Origin: an uncultured Parvularculaceae bacterium | GTDB taxonomy: Bacteria > Pseudomonadota > Alphaproteobacteria > Caulobacterales > Parvularculaceae | Reading direction: 5' to 3' | DNA length: 54,671 nt | Assembly (NCBI GenBank): GCA_913055785.1 | Contig: CAJXLJ010000019.1 | Location: 1-54,671 of the forward strand | Shown: positions 34,843 through 43,484 of the stretch, one piece after another | Layout: each line of letters begins with the position of its first letter | Position numbering within the stretch: position 1 is the stretch's first letter | Notes under the pieces: generated by a model | Database searches by the model: none | Told to the model about the DNA's origin: nothing | What the model saw: the letters and a program-made list of their open reading frames with translations, nothing else | Translations under genes and position numbers: made by a program

Positions 34843-35175
34843 TCACGCTTTTGTGCTCGGCGCTGTCGTTCGGGCGATCCAGTCGAGAAAAGCCGGCGCC
34901 GAACCGCCGGGCGAGACGGAGAGGGCGGCGACGGCCGGTGTCTCGTAGGGATGGATTTCAAGTATCTTGTCGCGCGCGGCCTCAGGCGCGGCGGTCTTGA
35001 CGATCATCGCCGTTTCCTCGTCGTCCCTGATCTCTCCCTCCCATTTATAGAGTGACTGGATGCGACCCAGAATATTGACGCAGGCGGCGAGGTCTTCTTC
35101 GATCAGTGTTGCGCCGATCTTCCGGGCGGTCGGTTCGTCGGGCGCGGTGACGTAGAGAAAGACGATTTCGGTCAT
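34843..35175 (-). CDS. cutA: Divalent-cation tolerance protein CutA
   Basis: Small trimeric ferredoxin-like protein (110 residues) implicated in copper and other divalent-metal tolerance; exact biochemical role unsettled. Family blocks seen are LYVTAPDEPTARKIGATLIEEDLAACVNI, SLYKWEGEIRDDEETAMIVKT and ILEIHPYETPAVAAL. The conserved Cys in LAACVNI is present. Divergent from queC with a 66-base gap. Confidence 0.93.
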   Translation of the reverse strand: MTEIVFLYVTAPDEPTARKIGATLIEEDLAACVNILGRIQSLYKWEGEIRDDEETAMIVKTAAPEAARDKILEIHPYETPAVAALSVSPGGSAPAFLDWIARTTAPSTKA

Positions 35176-35241
35176 GTTGCGGGCGCTCCTGCGGCGGCGT
35201 AAGGGAGTGGCGTTTCAAATGGCGCGGGCGAGAGTCTGCGC

Positions 35242-35964
35242 ATGGAGATAGGGATGCGCAAGCTCGATCACGACCAAGCGCTGGTGCTGTTTTCTGGCGG
35301 GCAGGACTCGTCGATTGCGCTCGCCTGGGCGCTGGATCGCTATGGCCGGGTGGAGACTATCGGTTTCGATTACGGCCAGCGCCATGCGGTGGAGCTTGAA
35401 ACGCGCCAGGAGATGCTGGCCTCCTTGAGGCAGGCGTTTCCGGCTTGGGCTGCGAAACTCGGCGACGATACGCTGATCGACGGCGGCGCGCTGCGCAGTC
35501 TCAGCGAAACGGCGATGACTCACGAAACGGAAATCGTCATGGCCGAGAACGGCCTGCCGACGACCTTCGTGCCGGGGCGCAATCTGTTTTTCCTCGTCCT
35601 CGCCGGGGCGCTCGCCTATCGCCGCAATACGGGCGTTCTGGTCGCCGGCATGTGCGAGGCGGATTATTCCGGCTATCCGGATTGCCGCGCGGCGACGCTC
35701 AGCGAGCAGATGGCTGCGCTGCGCCTCGGCATGGAGACGGATCTCGATCTTGAAACGCCGCTGATGCGCATCACCAAGGCTGAAAGCTGGCGCCTCGCGG
35801 AAAAGCTCGGCGGTGAAAAACTCGTCGCGCTCGTCAACGAGAACAGCCACACATGCTATCGCGGGGAGCGCGGCGACCGTCATGAGTGGGGTTATGGCTG
35901 CGGCGAGTGTCCGGCCTGCGAATTGCGCGCGAAAGGCTGGGCGGAATACCGCGCCGGAACGTGA
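35242..35964 (+). CDS. queC: 7-cyano-7-deazaguanine synthase QueC
   Basis: ATP-dependent enzyme that turns 7-carboxy-7-deazaguanine into preQ0, on the route to queuosine. The PP-loop FSGGQDSS (17-24) and the C-terminal zinc Cys residues ([22 protein letters not shown], four Cys) are complete. ATG 35242 and ATG 35254 (MRKLDHDQ) are both possible starts. First gene of the queC-queE-queD cluster; queE starts four bases after the stop. Product feeds queE-independent preQ0 reduction by QueF, which is not in the window. Confidence 0.96.
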   Translation: MEIGMRKLDHDQALVLFSGGQDSSIALAWALDRYGRVETIGFDYGQRHAVELETRQEMLASLRQAFPAWAAKLGDDTLIDGGALRSLSETAMTHETEIVMAENGLPTTFVPGRNLFFLVLAGALAYRRNTGVLVAGMCEADYSGYPDCRAATLSEQMAALRLGMETDLDLETPLMRITKAESWRLAEKLGGEKLVALVNENSHTCYRGERGDRHEWGYGCGECPACELRAKGWAEYRAGT

Positions 35965-35968
35965 ACCC

Positions 35969-36598
35969 ATGACTTATGCGGTAAAAGAAATTTTCTACAC
36001 GCTCCAGGGCGAGGGCGCGCAGACCGGCCGGCCGTCGGTGTTTCTGCGTTTTGCGGGGTGCAATCTCTGGTCAGGCCTTGAGCGGGATCGCGCCGGCGCG
36101 GTTTGCGACTTTTGCGATACGGATTTCGTCGGCGTCGACGGGGAGGGCGGCGGCAAGTTCGACAGCGCGCAAGCTTTGGCCGATGCGGTGAAGGCCAGAT
36201 GGCCGGGCGGCGGGAAGCCATACGTTGTCTGCACCGGCGGCGAGCCTTTGCTGCAACTCGATGCGCCTCTGATCGGCGCCCTTCATGAGGCCGGGTTCGA
36301 AATCGCTGTCGAAACCAACGGCACCATCGAGGCGCCGGCGGGGCTCGACTGGATCTGCGTCTCGCCCAAGGCCGACGCGCTGGTCGTCCAGCGCGCCGGA
36401 AACGAACTCAAACTCGTTTACCCTCAGCTCAAGGCGAGACCGGAGGATTTCGCCGGCCTCGCATTTGACTTTTTCTTTTTGCAGCCTATGGACGGCCCTT
36501 CGCTGCCTGAGAACACCGAAGCGGCGATCAATTATTGTAAGCGCCGTCCGCAATGGCGCCTCAGCGTCCAGACCCACAAGGCGCTGGGGATTCCTTAA
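35969..36598 (+). CDS. queE: 7-carboxy-7-deazaguanine synthase QueE (radical SAM)
   Basis: Radical-SAM enzyme producing 7-carboxy-7-deazaguanine from 6-carboxytetrahydropterin. ATG 35969 gives MTYAVKEIFYTLQGEGAQTG. The iron-sulfur Cys residues are Cys31, Cys46 and Cys49 in a Cx14Cx2C spacing, characteristic of QueE rather than the standard Cx3Cx2C. Conserved VFLRFAGCNLWSG and CTGGEPLLQ are seen. The 209 residues are typical. It lies between queC and queD. Confidence 0.95.
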   Translation: MTYAVKEIFYTLQGEGAQTGRPSVFLRFAGCNLWSGLERDRAGAVCDFCDTDFVGVDGEGGGKFDSAQALADAVKARWPGGGKPYVVCTGGEPLLQLDAPLIGALHEAGFEIAVETNGTIEAPAGLDWICVSPKADALVVQRAGNELKLVYPQLKARPEDFAGLAFDFFFLQPMDGPSLPENTEAAINYCKRRPQWRLSVQTHKALGIP

Positions 36599-36633
36599 GG
36601 CGGCGCGGTGGACGTAACGAGAAGAGGGCCCTC

Positions 36634-36996
36634 ATGCGCATCGTCAAGTCGATGAATTTCGACGCCGCGCATTTTCTGGATCACGACCCGGACGCGCGTC
36701 CTTACGCGCGCCTGCACGGCCATTCATTCGTCATGGAAGTCGAAATCGAAGGGGACCCGGCGCCGGAGACCGGCTGGGTCGTCGACTTCGGCGATGTAGC
36801 GGAGGCGCTTCAGGAGCTTCATGACGCGCTCGATCACCGGCTTCTCAATGAAGTCGAGGGGCTCGAACGGCCGACCCTTGAGAATATCTGCCTGTGGGCG
36901 GCGGCGCGCTTAAAGCTGAAATTTCCGGGCCTCAGGCAGGTCAGGATCTCCCGGCCGTCAAACGGCGAGACCTGCATTCACGACATTACGCATTAA
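36634..36996 (+). CDS. queD: QueD/PTPS-family protein with altered catalytic residues
   Basis: Family enzyme making 6-carboxytetrahydropterin from dihydroneopterin triphosphate. ATG 36634 gives 120 residues. Zinc ligands His13, His28 and His30 (RLHGHSF) and the Asp67-His68 pair (DALDHRLLN) are present. The usual catalytic Cys of CxxLHGH is Tyr24 (PYARLHGH), and the C-terminal substrate-anchoring Glu (KETCTAGC in E. coli QueD) is replaced by SRPSNGETC. It may be a divergent functional QueD, use another nucleophile or have lost activity. Its place after queC-queE still argues for a queuosine role. Confidence 0.85.
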   Translation: MRIVKSMNFDAAHFLDHDPDARPYARLHGHSFVMEVEIEGDPAPETGWVVDFGDVAEALQELHDALDHRLLNEVEGLERPTLENICLWAAARLKLKFPGLRQVRISRPSNGETCIHDITH

Positions 36997-36998
36997 GC

Positions 36999-37658
36999 CT
37001 ATTCGAAGGCGCCGTTCATGCGCGCGATCAGATATTGCGCATCGCGGCAGTAGGTCGCGGCGGCGCGGTCGGCCCGGCCAAGCGCGCGGTCGAGTTCATC
37101 GAGGGTGAGATCGACTTCGTCTAGCTCTGCAAAGGCGTTCCGCGGCGGCGACAGGTTCAGGCCGCGCTCGGTGAGATCGAGGCTCATGGGCGAGACCGAA
37201 TAGCGCGTCTTGCCGCCAAGATGGACGTCGAGATGGCGCTGTCCGCCGCCGAGCAGCATGACGGCGCGGGGGTCGGCGTCGGTCAGCGTGCGATCGATCG
37301 AAAGCCGCAACTCGTCATAGCGCTCGGCCAGCAGGGCGCGGCCGCCGGCGTCTTCAACATCCTTTGCAGAGATCACGAGCTCACAGCCCTGTTCGAGCGT
37401 ATCCCGGATACGGTCGATGGCGTAGAGCGCGGCTTCGATCGAGCCGAGCGCATCGCGCACCGGATGGTCTTCGATTCTTTCTGACGGCTGGTCGCCAGCC
37501 GCTTTCGAATTACGCAACGCGCGGTTGAGCCCGCCGGCGACGTCGAGCTGCGGCAGGGCGTCATCGTCCTCCCTGGACTTTTTACCAAGCCAGCCGGCGA
37601 GGGGGCTGCGTTTCGGCTCTTTGCGAGCGCCTTGTGATTTTTGCAGTGCGAACGCCAC
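36999..37658 (-). CDS. Flagellin-like core-domain protein of unknown role
   Basis: A 219-residue protein starting at GTG (GAAAGGA about 12 bases upstream). Residues about 65-215 follow the flagellin D1 layout: a helix with IEAALYAIDRIRDTLEQGCELVISAKD, then a second helix (LLAERYDELRLSIDRTL), a loop with MLLGGGQRHLDV and VSPMSLDLTERGLNL, and a C-terminal helix ending ELDRALGRADRAAATYCRDAQYLI. Flagellin's terminal D0 helices are missing; instead there is a charged N-terminus of about 60 residues. No other flagellar gene is near. It could be a flagellin-derived assembly or regulatory protein; function is unknown. It converges on queD with a 2-base gap. Confidence 0.65.
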   Translation of the reverse strand: MAFALQKSQGARKEPKRSPLAGWLGKKSREDDDALPQLDVAGGLNRALRNSKAAGDQPSERIEDHPVRDALGSIEAALYAIDRIRDTLEQGCELVISAKDVEDAGGRALLAERYDELRLSIDRTLTDADPRAVMLLGGGQRHLDVHLGGKTRYSVSPMSLDLTERGLNLSPPRNAFAELDEVDLTLDELDRALGRADRAAATYCRDAQYLIARMNGAFE

Positions 37659-37758
37659 GGGGCATTGCTTCCTTTCAACGGTGCTTTTGAAAGAGCTTAA
37701 CGAAGGCGTTTTGAGGCGCCGTTAAACAATTGCTTAAATTTGAACCGCCCTCGCGGTC

Positions 37759-39843
37759 TTAAGCGTTCCTGGCCGCGCGCAATCTGCCGCCTTCGATCAA
37801 CCAGCCGACAAGGAGTGCGGCGGCGATCAGCAACAGCCAGGCGGCGGGCGGCGCGAGGGGCTTATCCTTAACGCTTTCTATACGGGCGGCTCTTCGTTCG
37901 AGGACGCCCGCCCACGCCTCGCCTGACCGCTGCGCGGCGTTTGCACGGATGCGGCGGATTGTAGGAAGCGAGGCGCGCGCGCCCGAGCGGATTCTGAAGA
38001 AGCCGCCGTCGGTCTTTTCGGGTAGCGGCGCCAGCTTGAGGCTGTTCATGACAACGTCTTCAAACTCAGCCACCGCCGCGACGCCAACCGCGCCGATGGC
38101 GAACAGCTCGCCGGAGCGGGCGCGGTAAAGGCCGCGGGGTGCGTTTTCGATCTTTGCTTCAAAGAGGCCGGGTTTCACTTCTGTCAGCGCATAATCCGTC
38201 GTTTCCCCGTCCGGGCCAGTGATGGCGACGGGCGGCGGCGCATCCTCCATCGACCGGCGTTTGATCGTCAGCGTATCGGCGCCGCCGGCCAGCGACAGGG
38301 ATTCCTCGTCGAGCTCCGGTTCTTTCATCAGCCAGTGGGCGATCCGGCGCAGCAGTTCCGCATGCGGACCGCCGCCGTCAAATCCGCGCGCCCACAGCCA
38401 GACATGATCGGAAAGGATGACGCCGACCCGGCCTTCGCCGACCCGGTCCAGTATAAGAAGCGGCGCGGCGCCGGGCCCGTCCATCAGGGTGCGTCCGGAT
38501 AGCTGCGTCACCGGCATGATGCGCAGCCACCGGCCCCAGAACCCTTCTTCCGGCAAGTCGCCGGTCACAGGATGCCGGCGCCCGAGATCGGTGATCGCAG
38601 GACGGAACGCGCCTTCGATCGCCGGTCCCGCAGGGCTCGCCGGCAGAATGAACGACAGGTTTCGCTGCGCGGCGAGGGAGCGCGCGCCGTAATATTCAGG
38701 GCCCGCGGCGATCAGGACCGCGCCGCCGCTTTTGACGTATTGAGCGATGTTATCGAAATGATACGCGTTGAGCACCGCCCGGTAGGTGTAGCGGTCGAAA
38801 ATTAGGAGGTCGAACTCCGAGAGTTTATCGACGAAAAGTTCATCCTGGGGGAAGGGTATGAGCGCGAGTTCGGAGACGGGCGCGCCGTCGCTCTTTTCAA
38901 TCGGGCGTAGAATAGTGAAATGGACAAGATCGACCGCAGGGTCCGACTTCAGGAGATTGCGCCACACGCGTTCGCCCGGATGCGGTTCGCCGGAGATCAA
39001 CAGCACGCGCAGACGATCACGGATGGCGGTGATCGGCAGCACGGCGATGTTGTTGCGGGTCGTCAATTCGCCGTCGAGCGCTTCGACTTCAAGTTCGACA
39101 ATCTTTCCGCCCGGACGGTCGAGCGGCGCGTTGAACCCGACTTCATCCCCGACTGGCACCGGCTGGCTCAACACTGCCTCGCCGTCGATCCGCAAAGTGA
39201 CGCGCGCGGAGCCGCCGGCGTTTTGCATCTCGCCGTCGGGACCGAGATCGTCGATCCGGAAAGACACCCGCACCGGTTGTCCGACAATGCCGTAGCGGGG
39301 CGCGTTGGTGAGCGTGATCTTGCGGTCGCGCTCGCTTTCCCGGCCGGTCAGAAGGATATGGACGGGTGCATTCAATTCAGGAACGGCCGCTGCGTCTTCT
39401 GCGTCGGCGGCCTGGCCGTCCGTGATGATGAAGACGCCGCCAAGCCGCGTTCTCGGCGTGTCGGCGAGCGCGGTTTCAAGCGCTTCGACGGCGCGGGTGT
39501 CTTCCTCTCCTTCAAAGCGCACGACTCGCGTTTCAACCCCTTCCATGGCGTTGAGCGTCGCCTGCAGTTTTTCAGAAGCATCGGCGGCGATATCGTTTCG
39601 GCCATCCAGCGTCTGGCTCGCGCTGTCGTCGACGAGGATGAGGGCGATGTCGTCGAGCGGCGTCTTTTCCGCTTCGCGCATGAGCGGATTGGCGAGGAGC
39701 GCCAGCAGCGCCGCAACGGCGATCAGGCGGAAGACGCCGCTTTTCCAGTTGCGCGCAAGGCTGAGGGCGGCGAAGGCGCCGGCGAGAAAAGCGACAATCC
39801 AGAACGCCCATAAGGGCAGGAAAGGGTCGAAGACGATATTCAC
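37759..39843 (-). CDS. Membrane VWA-like protein of the MoxR/DUF58 operon
   Basis: A 694-residue membrane protein with two N-terminal hydrophobic segments (FWIVAFLAGAFAALSL and LIAVAALLALLAN), a VWA-type domain (IALILVDDSASQTLDG and VFIITDGQA), a periplasmic glutamine-amidotransferase-like Rossmann region around 265-420, and a C-terminal membrane helix (AWLLLIAAALLVGWLI). It is the last gene of the four-gene operon MoxR-DUF58-DUF4159-VWA. Its ATG overlaps the DUF4159 stop by four bases (ATGA). The membrane-facing VWA with MoxR points to a chaperone-like assembly or envelope-quality role, which is inferred. Confidence 0.85.
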   Translation of the reverse strand: MNIVFDPFLPLWAFWIVAFLAGAFAALSLARNWKSGVFRLIAVAALLALLANPLMREAEKTPLDDIALILVDDSASQTLDGRNDIAADASEKLQATLNAMEGVETRVVRFEGEEDTRAVEALETALADTPRTRLGGVFIITDGQAADAEDAAAVPELNAPVHILLTGRESERDRKITLTNAPRYGIVGQPVRVSFRIDDLGPDGEMQNAGGSARVTLRIDGEAVLSQPVPVGDEVGFNAPLDRPGGKIVELEVEALDGELTTRNNIAVLPITAIRDRLRVLLISGEPHPGERVWRNLLKSDPAVDLVHFTILRPIEKSDGAPVSELALIPFPQDELFVDKLSEFDLLIFDRYTYRAVLNAYHFDNIAQYVKSGGAVLIAAGPEYYGARSLAAQRNLSFILPASPAGPAIEGAFRPAITDLGRRHPVTGDLPEEGFWGRWLRIMPVTQLSGRTLMDGPGAAPLLILDRVGEGRVGVILSDHVWLWARGFDGGGPHAELLRRIAHWLMKEPELDEESLSLAGGADTLTIKRRSMEDAPPPVAITGPDGETTDYALTEVKPGLFEAKIENAPRGLYRARSGELFAIGAVGVAAVAEFEDVVMNSLKLAPLPEKTDGGFFRIRSGARASLPTIRRIRANAAQRSGEAWAGVLERRAARIESVKDKPLAPPAAWLLLIAAALLVGWLIEGGRLRAARNA

Positions 39844-42563
39844 CGGCCGAGCCTTTCAAGTAGGATCGGCATGTGCACCTGGTCCGATTTGTAGTTGCCG
39901 GTGAAGGCGACCATCACAATGTTGATGCCCGCGCGGTAAGCGAGTTCGCGCGCCCGCTCGCCGCCGCGGCCCATCGGCCGCAAGGGTCGCCCGATATCGT
40001 CGGTCGCCCAGGCGCCGGCCCAGTCGCGCCCGCCGATGATGACAGGCGTCACGCCGTCATTGGCGCCGACGGTCTCGGCGGCGACCCAGACCGGATTGTT
40101 GCGCACGCGCCCCGGCAGGTCGGGCAAAAGGTAAAACGAGCGGGTCAACACATGCTCGGACGGGATCGGCGTCAGCGGCGGAATATTCAACTGGGCGAGG
40201 ATGCGTTGCAGCGCCTGTCCTTCGAGAGTCGCGCCACTCGATATGGCGCGTTCATCATCGCGGGTGTCGAAAAGGATGAGGCCCCCAAAGCGCATGAAGT
40301 TTTCGATATTGGCGAGCGCCGCCTCCGACGGCGCGGCGGCCCCCGGAACGATCGGCCAGTACAAAAACGGGTAAACCGAAAGATCATCCGCCTCCGGATC
40401 GACTGCAACCGGCGGACCGGGTTCGAGGGAGGTTCGCCGGTAAAGCTCCCGGCTCAACCCGGCGAGCGCCTGGGCAGACAGGCGGTCCATCGCCGGGTCG
40501 CCGGTTTTGACATAGGCGAGGCGGGTCAGCAGCGCGGTTTCTTCCGTCTGCGCGTCGATCGGCGCATTGAGCGGTTCCTGCGCGCGCGCGTCAGGCGCGG
40601 TGAGCGGCGCAAGCGCGAGCGCCAGTAGCGCGGCGGTCGCCGCACCGGGGAAGCGCAGTTTGCCGGCGAGCCACAAGGTCGCGATCCCGTCCGCAAGCAG
40701 CAGCGCCAGCGCGATCGCCAACAGGGCTGGTGCGAGGCGGCGCGGCGGCGCGGCGGCGTATGGCGCGGCGGCGATCCCTGAAACGCTGATCGGTTCGTAA
40801 ACGGTGTCGCTGCGGACTGCGTTGAGCGCCAGCGGCGCATCGGGCGATCCGTAATAGCCCGGCAGGCGGTCCGGCCCGGCGGGATCGGACAATTCCGCGC
40901 TGGTGAGCGCCGGGTCGTCGTCGGCGGGCCGGCTCATGCGTCCGAACCCGTCAAGGAGGCGCGTCGGCGCGTGGCGCGCGCCGGTCGCGTCATCGGCGTT
41001 TTCAGGGCCGAGCGTTGAAAGAAAAATCAGACGGCGGAGCATATCGATGAATACCCCGGAGATCGGCAGGTCGGACCATTGCGGCGTTGCGGCCACATGA
41101 AAAAGCGCGATCGCCCCGGCGCCTGTGCTTTCGCCGGTGACAAGCGGCGTTCCGTCTGCGAGGCGCGCCCAGGTGCGCATCGTGGTCTCACCGCCGGGTT
41201 CGGCGAGCACTTGCCGGCGTACGAAAACATCTTTGGGCGCTGCCAGTCCGGCGAAGGGCGTGCCTTCCGGGAAGACATCGAGAAGCTGCGGCGTTTCCCA
41301 GGTGAGCGCCCCCCCGAAGGCGCGGCCGCCGCCGCGCAGTTGCACCGGCAGGAGCGGCGGCGTCTGGTCCTGCGCCGCTTCCGCAAGCACCGGGCCGGCG
41401 AAGCGGATCAGAACGCCGCCCTTTTCCACCCAGGCGGCAAGGGCGTTCTCTTCACCGGCGCGGATGGCGCCGACATCGTCGAGAATGACGACGGAAGGGT
41501 CCGCCGCAAGCACGTTCTCGATCGAGTCCTCGATGATCTCCGCATAAGGCTCAAGCGCCTGACGAAGATAATGCGCGCCCGAGAGAAGATTGCTGGTTGG
41601 CGACGTTTCCGTCACGAGACCGACCAGCGCGCGCCGGTTGCGGGCGTCGGCGAGCTGCACGGAGCCGGCGCTGCGCGCGTTTTCGATGCGAACGGAAGCC
41701 AGTTCATTCCGGAGCGCCAGCGGCAGGTCGATCACCGTATCGGCGTATCGCGCGCCGGGTTCCATCGACACATCGGTTCGCACGAGCTCGCGGCCGTCGC
41801 GGGCGATGGCGACGAGTTCGCCGTCCCACGCTCCTTGCGGGTTCAGCCGCTCGACGCGGTAGGAAGGGCCTCTTGCGGTTTCCGCAATGACGCGCAAGAG
41901 CGGCTTCGGGTCGCCGGCGTCGATGAAAAGCGTCGCCGCTCCTTGCGCGTTCAAGGCCTCGGCGAAGGCCTGATCGTCCGGCCCGGCGACGCCGTCGGAG
42001 AGCCATCGGATTTCAGTCGCGCCGGCGTTGTCCGGCAGGGCTTGAAGTTGCTGGAGCGCCGCGTAGCGGTCGGAAAGATAGGGCCGGGGCGTCAGCGTAT
42101 CGGCGAGATTGCGCACCTCTTCGCCGGTGAGCGGCGCGGTGTCGTTTTCAAAGCGCTTCGGCGCCGTTGTGACCACATAGACCGGCCGTCCGGCGTCGTC
42201 TGCTTCCGCGGCCGCCTGCCGCAGCGCATCGCGGCGGGTTTCCCAGTTCGCCGCCGCCGGCCATGTATCGTCGATGACAAGCGCCAAAGGACCGTTGGAA
42301 ACGGTTTTCGGCGGCGCGTTCAGCACAGGTCCGGCGAGCGCCAGAATGATCATGGCGGCGAGCAGCAGGCGCAACAACAGCAGCTGCCATGGCGTCCGGT
42401 CAGGCGTTTCTTCCCGGTTCTGCAATTGGCGGAGGATGATGAAGGCCGGGAAGCGCACCGGTTTCGGCGAGGGCGGCGTTGCGCGCAGGAGCAGCCAGAT
42501 CGCCGGCAACGCGGCGAGCGCAATCAGGATCAGCGGCGACGTAAAAGAAAGCGCGCCCAGCAT
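39840..42563 (-). CDS. DUF4159 domain-containing BatA-like membrane protein
   Basis: A 907-residue protein with an N-terminal BatA-like hydrophobic region (FTSPLILIALAALPAIWLLL, second helix LLRLLLAAMIILALAGPVL), a VWA-like domain (LALVIDDTWPAA), a middle Rossmann-type segment (SVVILDDVGAI), a further membrane pair near residues 610-660 and a C-terminal DUF4159 domain (TRLAYVKTGD, FLYWPIVPGA, ILFDTRDDE, SFYLLPDLPGR). The start abuts the DUF58 stop directly (TAGATG) and the stop overlaps the next gene by four bases, so translation is coupled. Function unknown; the set is conserved in alphaproteobacteria. Confidence 0.87.
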   Translation of the reverse strand: MLGALSFTSPLILIALAALPAIWLLLRATPPSPKPVRFPAFIILRQLQNREETPDRTPWQLLLLRLLLAAMIILALAGPVLNAPPKTVSNGPLALVIDDTWPAAANWETRRDALRQAAAEADDAGRPVYVVTTAPKRFENDTAPLTGEEVRNLADTLTPRPYLSDRYAALQQLQALPDNAGATEIRWLSDGVAGPDDQAFAEALNAQGAATLFIDAGDPKPLLRVIAETARGPSYRVERLNPQGAWDGELVAIARDGRELVRTDVSMEPGARYADTVIDLPLALRNELASVRIENARSAGSVQLADARNRRALVGLVTETSPTSNLLSGAHYLRQALEPYAEIIEDSIENVLAADPSVVILDDVGAIRAGEENALAAWVEKGGVLIRFAGPVLAEAAQDQTPPLLPVQLRGGGRAFGGALTWETPQLLDVFPEGTPFAGLAAPKDVFVRRQVLAEPGGETTMRTWARLADGTPLVTGESTGAGAIALFHVAATPQWSDLPISGVFIDMLRRLIFLSTLGPENADDATGARHAPTRLLDGFGRMSRPADDDPALTSAELSDPAGPDRLPGYYGSPDAPLALNAVRSDTVYEPISVSGIAAAPYAAAPPRRLAPALLAIALALLLADGIATLWLAGKLRFPGAATAALLALALAPLTAPDARAQEPLNAPIDAQTEETALLTRLAYVKTGDPAMDRLSAQALAGLSRELYRRTSLEPGPPVAVDPEADDLSVYPFLYWPIVPGAAAPSEAALANIENFMRFGGLILFDTRDDERAISSGATLEGQALQRILAQLNIPPLTPIPSEHVLTRSFYLLPDLPGRVRNNPVWVAAETVGANDGVTPVIIGGRDWAGAWATDDIGRPLRPMGRGGERARELAYRAGINIVMVAFTGNYKSDQVHMPILLERLGR

Positions 42564-43484
42564 CTATGACCGCCACGCTTTCGCATCCCCGAGCGCGGTG
42601 AACAGCGCGAGGAGGGCGGTCTGCGCCGGCCGGTCGGTGCGGTGGGTGATAAACGTCCATCCGGCGTTTCGGGCGAGCGCCGAAAGCGCGTTCCGATGGG
42701 CGTGGAATTTGGCGCGGTAATCGGCGCCCAGGGATGAGGTCTCGCCGAAAGTAAGCCGGTCGCGGCTTTCTGGGTCCTTGAATTCAACCCGTCCTTCGAA
42801 CGGAAATTCTTCCTCCGCCGGATCGCATATCTGTACGAGCGCGCCTTTTGCGCCGGCGCCGGCGAGCACGGCGACCGAGCGTTCGACCGCTTCCGGCGCG
42901 GTGAAGAAGTCGCTCAACATCACGATACGTGCGCCGGGCTGCGTATGGGCGAGCGGCGGCGCCGATCTTTCATCGTCAAACGTCGTCACATGCAGCGCTT
43001 CAAGAACGCGCGCCGGGGCGCTGCGTCCGTGAAACGGCCGGCGTTCCTCTCCAAGAAGGCCGATGCGTTCGCCCGCCTGCGAGAGCAGTATCGTCAGGGC
43101 GACGGCGAGCACGTCTGCGCGACGCCGCTTGGAAGGGCTGTCTTTGGTCGAGGCATAGTCGAGCGATCGCGAGGGGTCGCGCCAGAGATAGACCGCGGCG
43201 GCGGCTTCCCATTCGTTTTCGCGCACATAAAGCCGGTCGGCGACGCGCGCCGACTGGCGCCAGTCGATCATTGAAACCGGATCGCCGAAAGAATAGGCGC
43301 GGTGCTGCCAGAACGTCTCGCCCGGCCCGGCGCGGCGGCGGCCGTGTTCGCCCTGCGCGACGACGGTCGCCACGCGTTCCGCCTTGACCAGCAGCGGCGG
43401 CAGCGGTGAGGCCGCTTCCTCGGCGCGTCGCCGGACCTGTGCCGGCTCCAGCGTCGGATTTATGACGGGTCTGGGCGCTCTCAC
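42564..43484 (-). CDS. DUF58 domain protein
   Basis: A 306-residue protein of the DUF58 family, which pairs with MoxR ATPases across bacteria. The core motif GRRRAGPGETFWQHRAYSFG and DWRQSARVADRLYVRE are visible; the following VWA-like half ends with a Rossmann strand (ARIVMLSDFF). No membrane helix was seen. I chose GTG 43484 because it forms the classical 4-base GTGA overlap with the MoxR stop; a GTG five codons earlier is possible. Role: likely client or scaffold for MoxR, by family association. Confidence 0.9.
   Translation of the reverse strand: MRAPRPVINPTLEPAQVRRRAEEAASPLPPLLVKAERVATVVAQGEHGRRRAGPGETFWQHRAYSFGDPVSMIDWRQSARVADRLYVRENEWEAAAAVYLWRDPSRSLDYASTKDSPSKRRRADVLAVALTILLSQAGERIGLLGEERRPFHGRSAPARVLEALHVTTFDDERSAPPLAHTQPGARIVMLSDFFTAPEAVERSVAVLAGAGAKGALVQICDPAEEEFPFEGRVEFKDPESRDRLTFGETSSLGADYRAKFHAHRNALSALARNAGWTFITHRTDRPAQTALLALFTALGDAKAWRS

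Noticed and set aside
37721-37737. CtrA box upstream of the flagellin-like gene
   Set aside because: Spacing between the two TTAA halves is eight, not seven bases, so I did not list it as a feature.
41079-42569. 496-codon plus-strand frame opposite the DUF4159 gene
   Set aside because: Arg/Gly-rich shadow of a long GC-rich gene; no ribosome site or motif.
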